A stretch of 6,472 bases of DNA from JBHEPS01 sp046261635 (lineage in GTDB: Bacteria > Acidobacteriota > Thermoanaerobaculia > Gp7-AA8): contig JBHEOL010000313.1 in assembly GCA_046261635.1 (NCBI GenBank), forward strand, positions 1 to 6,472, in the 5' to 3' direction. Shown one piece after another: positions 5,856-6,472 of the stretch (position 1 is its first letter; the number at the start of each line of letters is the position of its first letter). The notes under the pieces are model-generated. The model was given only the letters and a program-made list of their open reading frames with translations, was not told where the DNA came from and did not search any database. Position numbers and translations under genes: made by a program.

Positions 5856-6472
5856 ATGATCCGCCCAAGCATCCGCCCAATTCGCCTCGTGGCCGCATTG
5901 ATCATCCTGATCTGCGTGCCCGCCATGGCCACCACCCTCGTGCTCGCTTCAGACGAGAGAATGGTGGATCGCTCGGACCTCGTCGTCGTCGGCACCGTCA
6001 CGGGAACGAGAGCGGTGGAAACATCGCGCGGCATCTGGACGCTCACCGACATCGTCGTCGAACAGACCCTCAAAGGCACTCCCGAGGAGACGATCACCGT
6101 CACCGAACCGGGAGGAAGTGTCGATCAACGGCTGACGGTCGTATTCGGCGCTCCCCGCTACGAAGCGGGGGAGCGGGTCCTCGCGTTTCTCGTCCGTGAC
6201 GGGAAGGGAGCCTGGCGGACGACGGACATGATCGCCGGGAAGTTCACGGAGAGCGTAGCCGAGGACGGGCGGCGCCTCTGGGACCGCGAGCTCGAAGTGC
6301 TCGGTGTGCGGGTCCTCGAGAACGGGATGTCAGTCGAAGCGAACGCTCCGGAGCCGAGGGGGCGCGTGGCGAGCGAGCTGGAAGAGTTCATTCGCGCTCG
6401 TGCTGGAGGGCGCCCGGCGGCTGAGGCGGCTCGGGCGGAGGTCTCCTCGCCGGTCCGTGCGGACTTCGCTCT
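5856..6472 (+). CDS. Secreted protein of unknown function (3' partial)
   Basis: An open frame with no stop runs to the window edge (205 full codons). The N-terminus is a good Sec signal peptide: basic residues R3, R7 and R10, a hydrophobic core at about 11-21, and a probable cleavage after P-A-M-A (residue 25). The mature part begins with M-V-D-R-S-D-L-V-V-V-G-T-V (36-48), then W-T-L-T-D-I-V-V-E-Q-T-L-K-G (61-74), E-P-G-G (84-87) and F-G-A-P-R-Y-E-A-G-E-R-V-L-A-F-L (97-112). This order (a 'source of exposure' strand, then LKG, then PGG, then GE-x-V-L-x-FL) recurs in exported hypothetical proteins of Acidobacteriota-like genomes, some of which I recall carrying a matrixin-type metalloprotease domain further on; no HExxH appears in the visible part. 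After about residue 160 the sequence becomes Ala/Glu/Arg-rich. The ATG lacks a clear Shine-Dalgarno sequence, and a TTG at 5847 is an alternative start. Composition matches its neighbours. Confidence 0.75.
   Translation, partial: MIRPSIRPIRLVAALIILICVPAMATTLVLASDERMVDRSDLVVVGTVTGTRAVETSRGIWTLTDIVVEQTLKGTPEETITVTEPGGSVDQRLTVVFGAPRYEAGERVLAFLVRDGKGAWRTTDMIAGKFTESVAEDGRRLWDRELEVLGVRVLENGMSVEANAPEPRGRVASELEEFIRARAGGRPAAEAARAEVSSPVRADFA

Overview
The window is GC-rich, gene-dense bacterial chromosome. Coding density, strong G/C bias at third codon positions and the protein types (a very acidic TPR scaffold, a stand-alone DUF971 protein, a secreted protein of a kind I associate with Acidobacteriota-like genomes) suggest an Acidobacteriota-like or related soil/sediment lineage. 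That placement is an impression, because no rRNA or marker gene is present. I see no mobile element, CRISPR array, tRNA, rRNA or phage gene.

Layout: (1) Positions 1-2591, plus strand: the 3' part of a long TPR protein whose start lies before the window. It has three TPR blocks separated by a proline-rich hinge and long acidic linkers. (2) Positions 2604-4281, plus strand: three tightly packed membrane-protein genes, namely a TauE/SafE-family exporter, a DUF1634 protein overlapping it by 4 bp, and a DUF1772-like (anthrone oxygenase-like) protein. With the TPR gene 12 bp upstream, these look like one transcription unit. (3) Positions 4284-5312, minus strand: thiL, thiamine-monophosphate kinase, convergent with the previous gene and separated from it by 2 bp. 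(4) Positions 5313-5448: a short divergent intergenic region. (5) Positions 5449-5766, plus strand: a small DUF971 protein with two CxCxxC motifs. (6) Positions 5856 to the window end, plus strand: the N-terminal part of a secreted protein of unknown function, open at the window edge.

How they work together: the TauE/SafE and DUF1634 genes are a recurrent pair and probably act together at the inner membrane, possibly in anion (sulfite/sulfonate-type) export. The DUF1772-like gene may be a third member. The upstream TPR gene is probably co-transcribed, but nothing ties its function to transport. ThiL makes thiamine diphosphate and is separated here from other thiamine genes. Most of the window is ordinary housekeeping and hypothetical content. 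The points most worth a second look are the TPR scaffold with its repeated acidic/aromatic motif, the compact membrane-gene trio, the altered glycine-rich motif in ThiL, and the truncated secreted protein.
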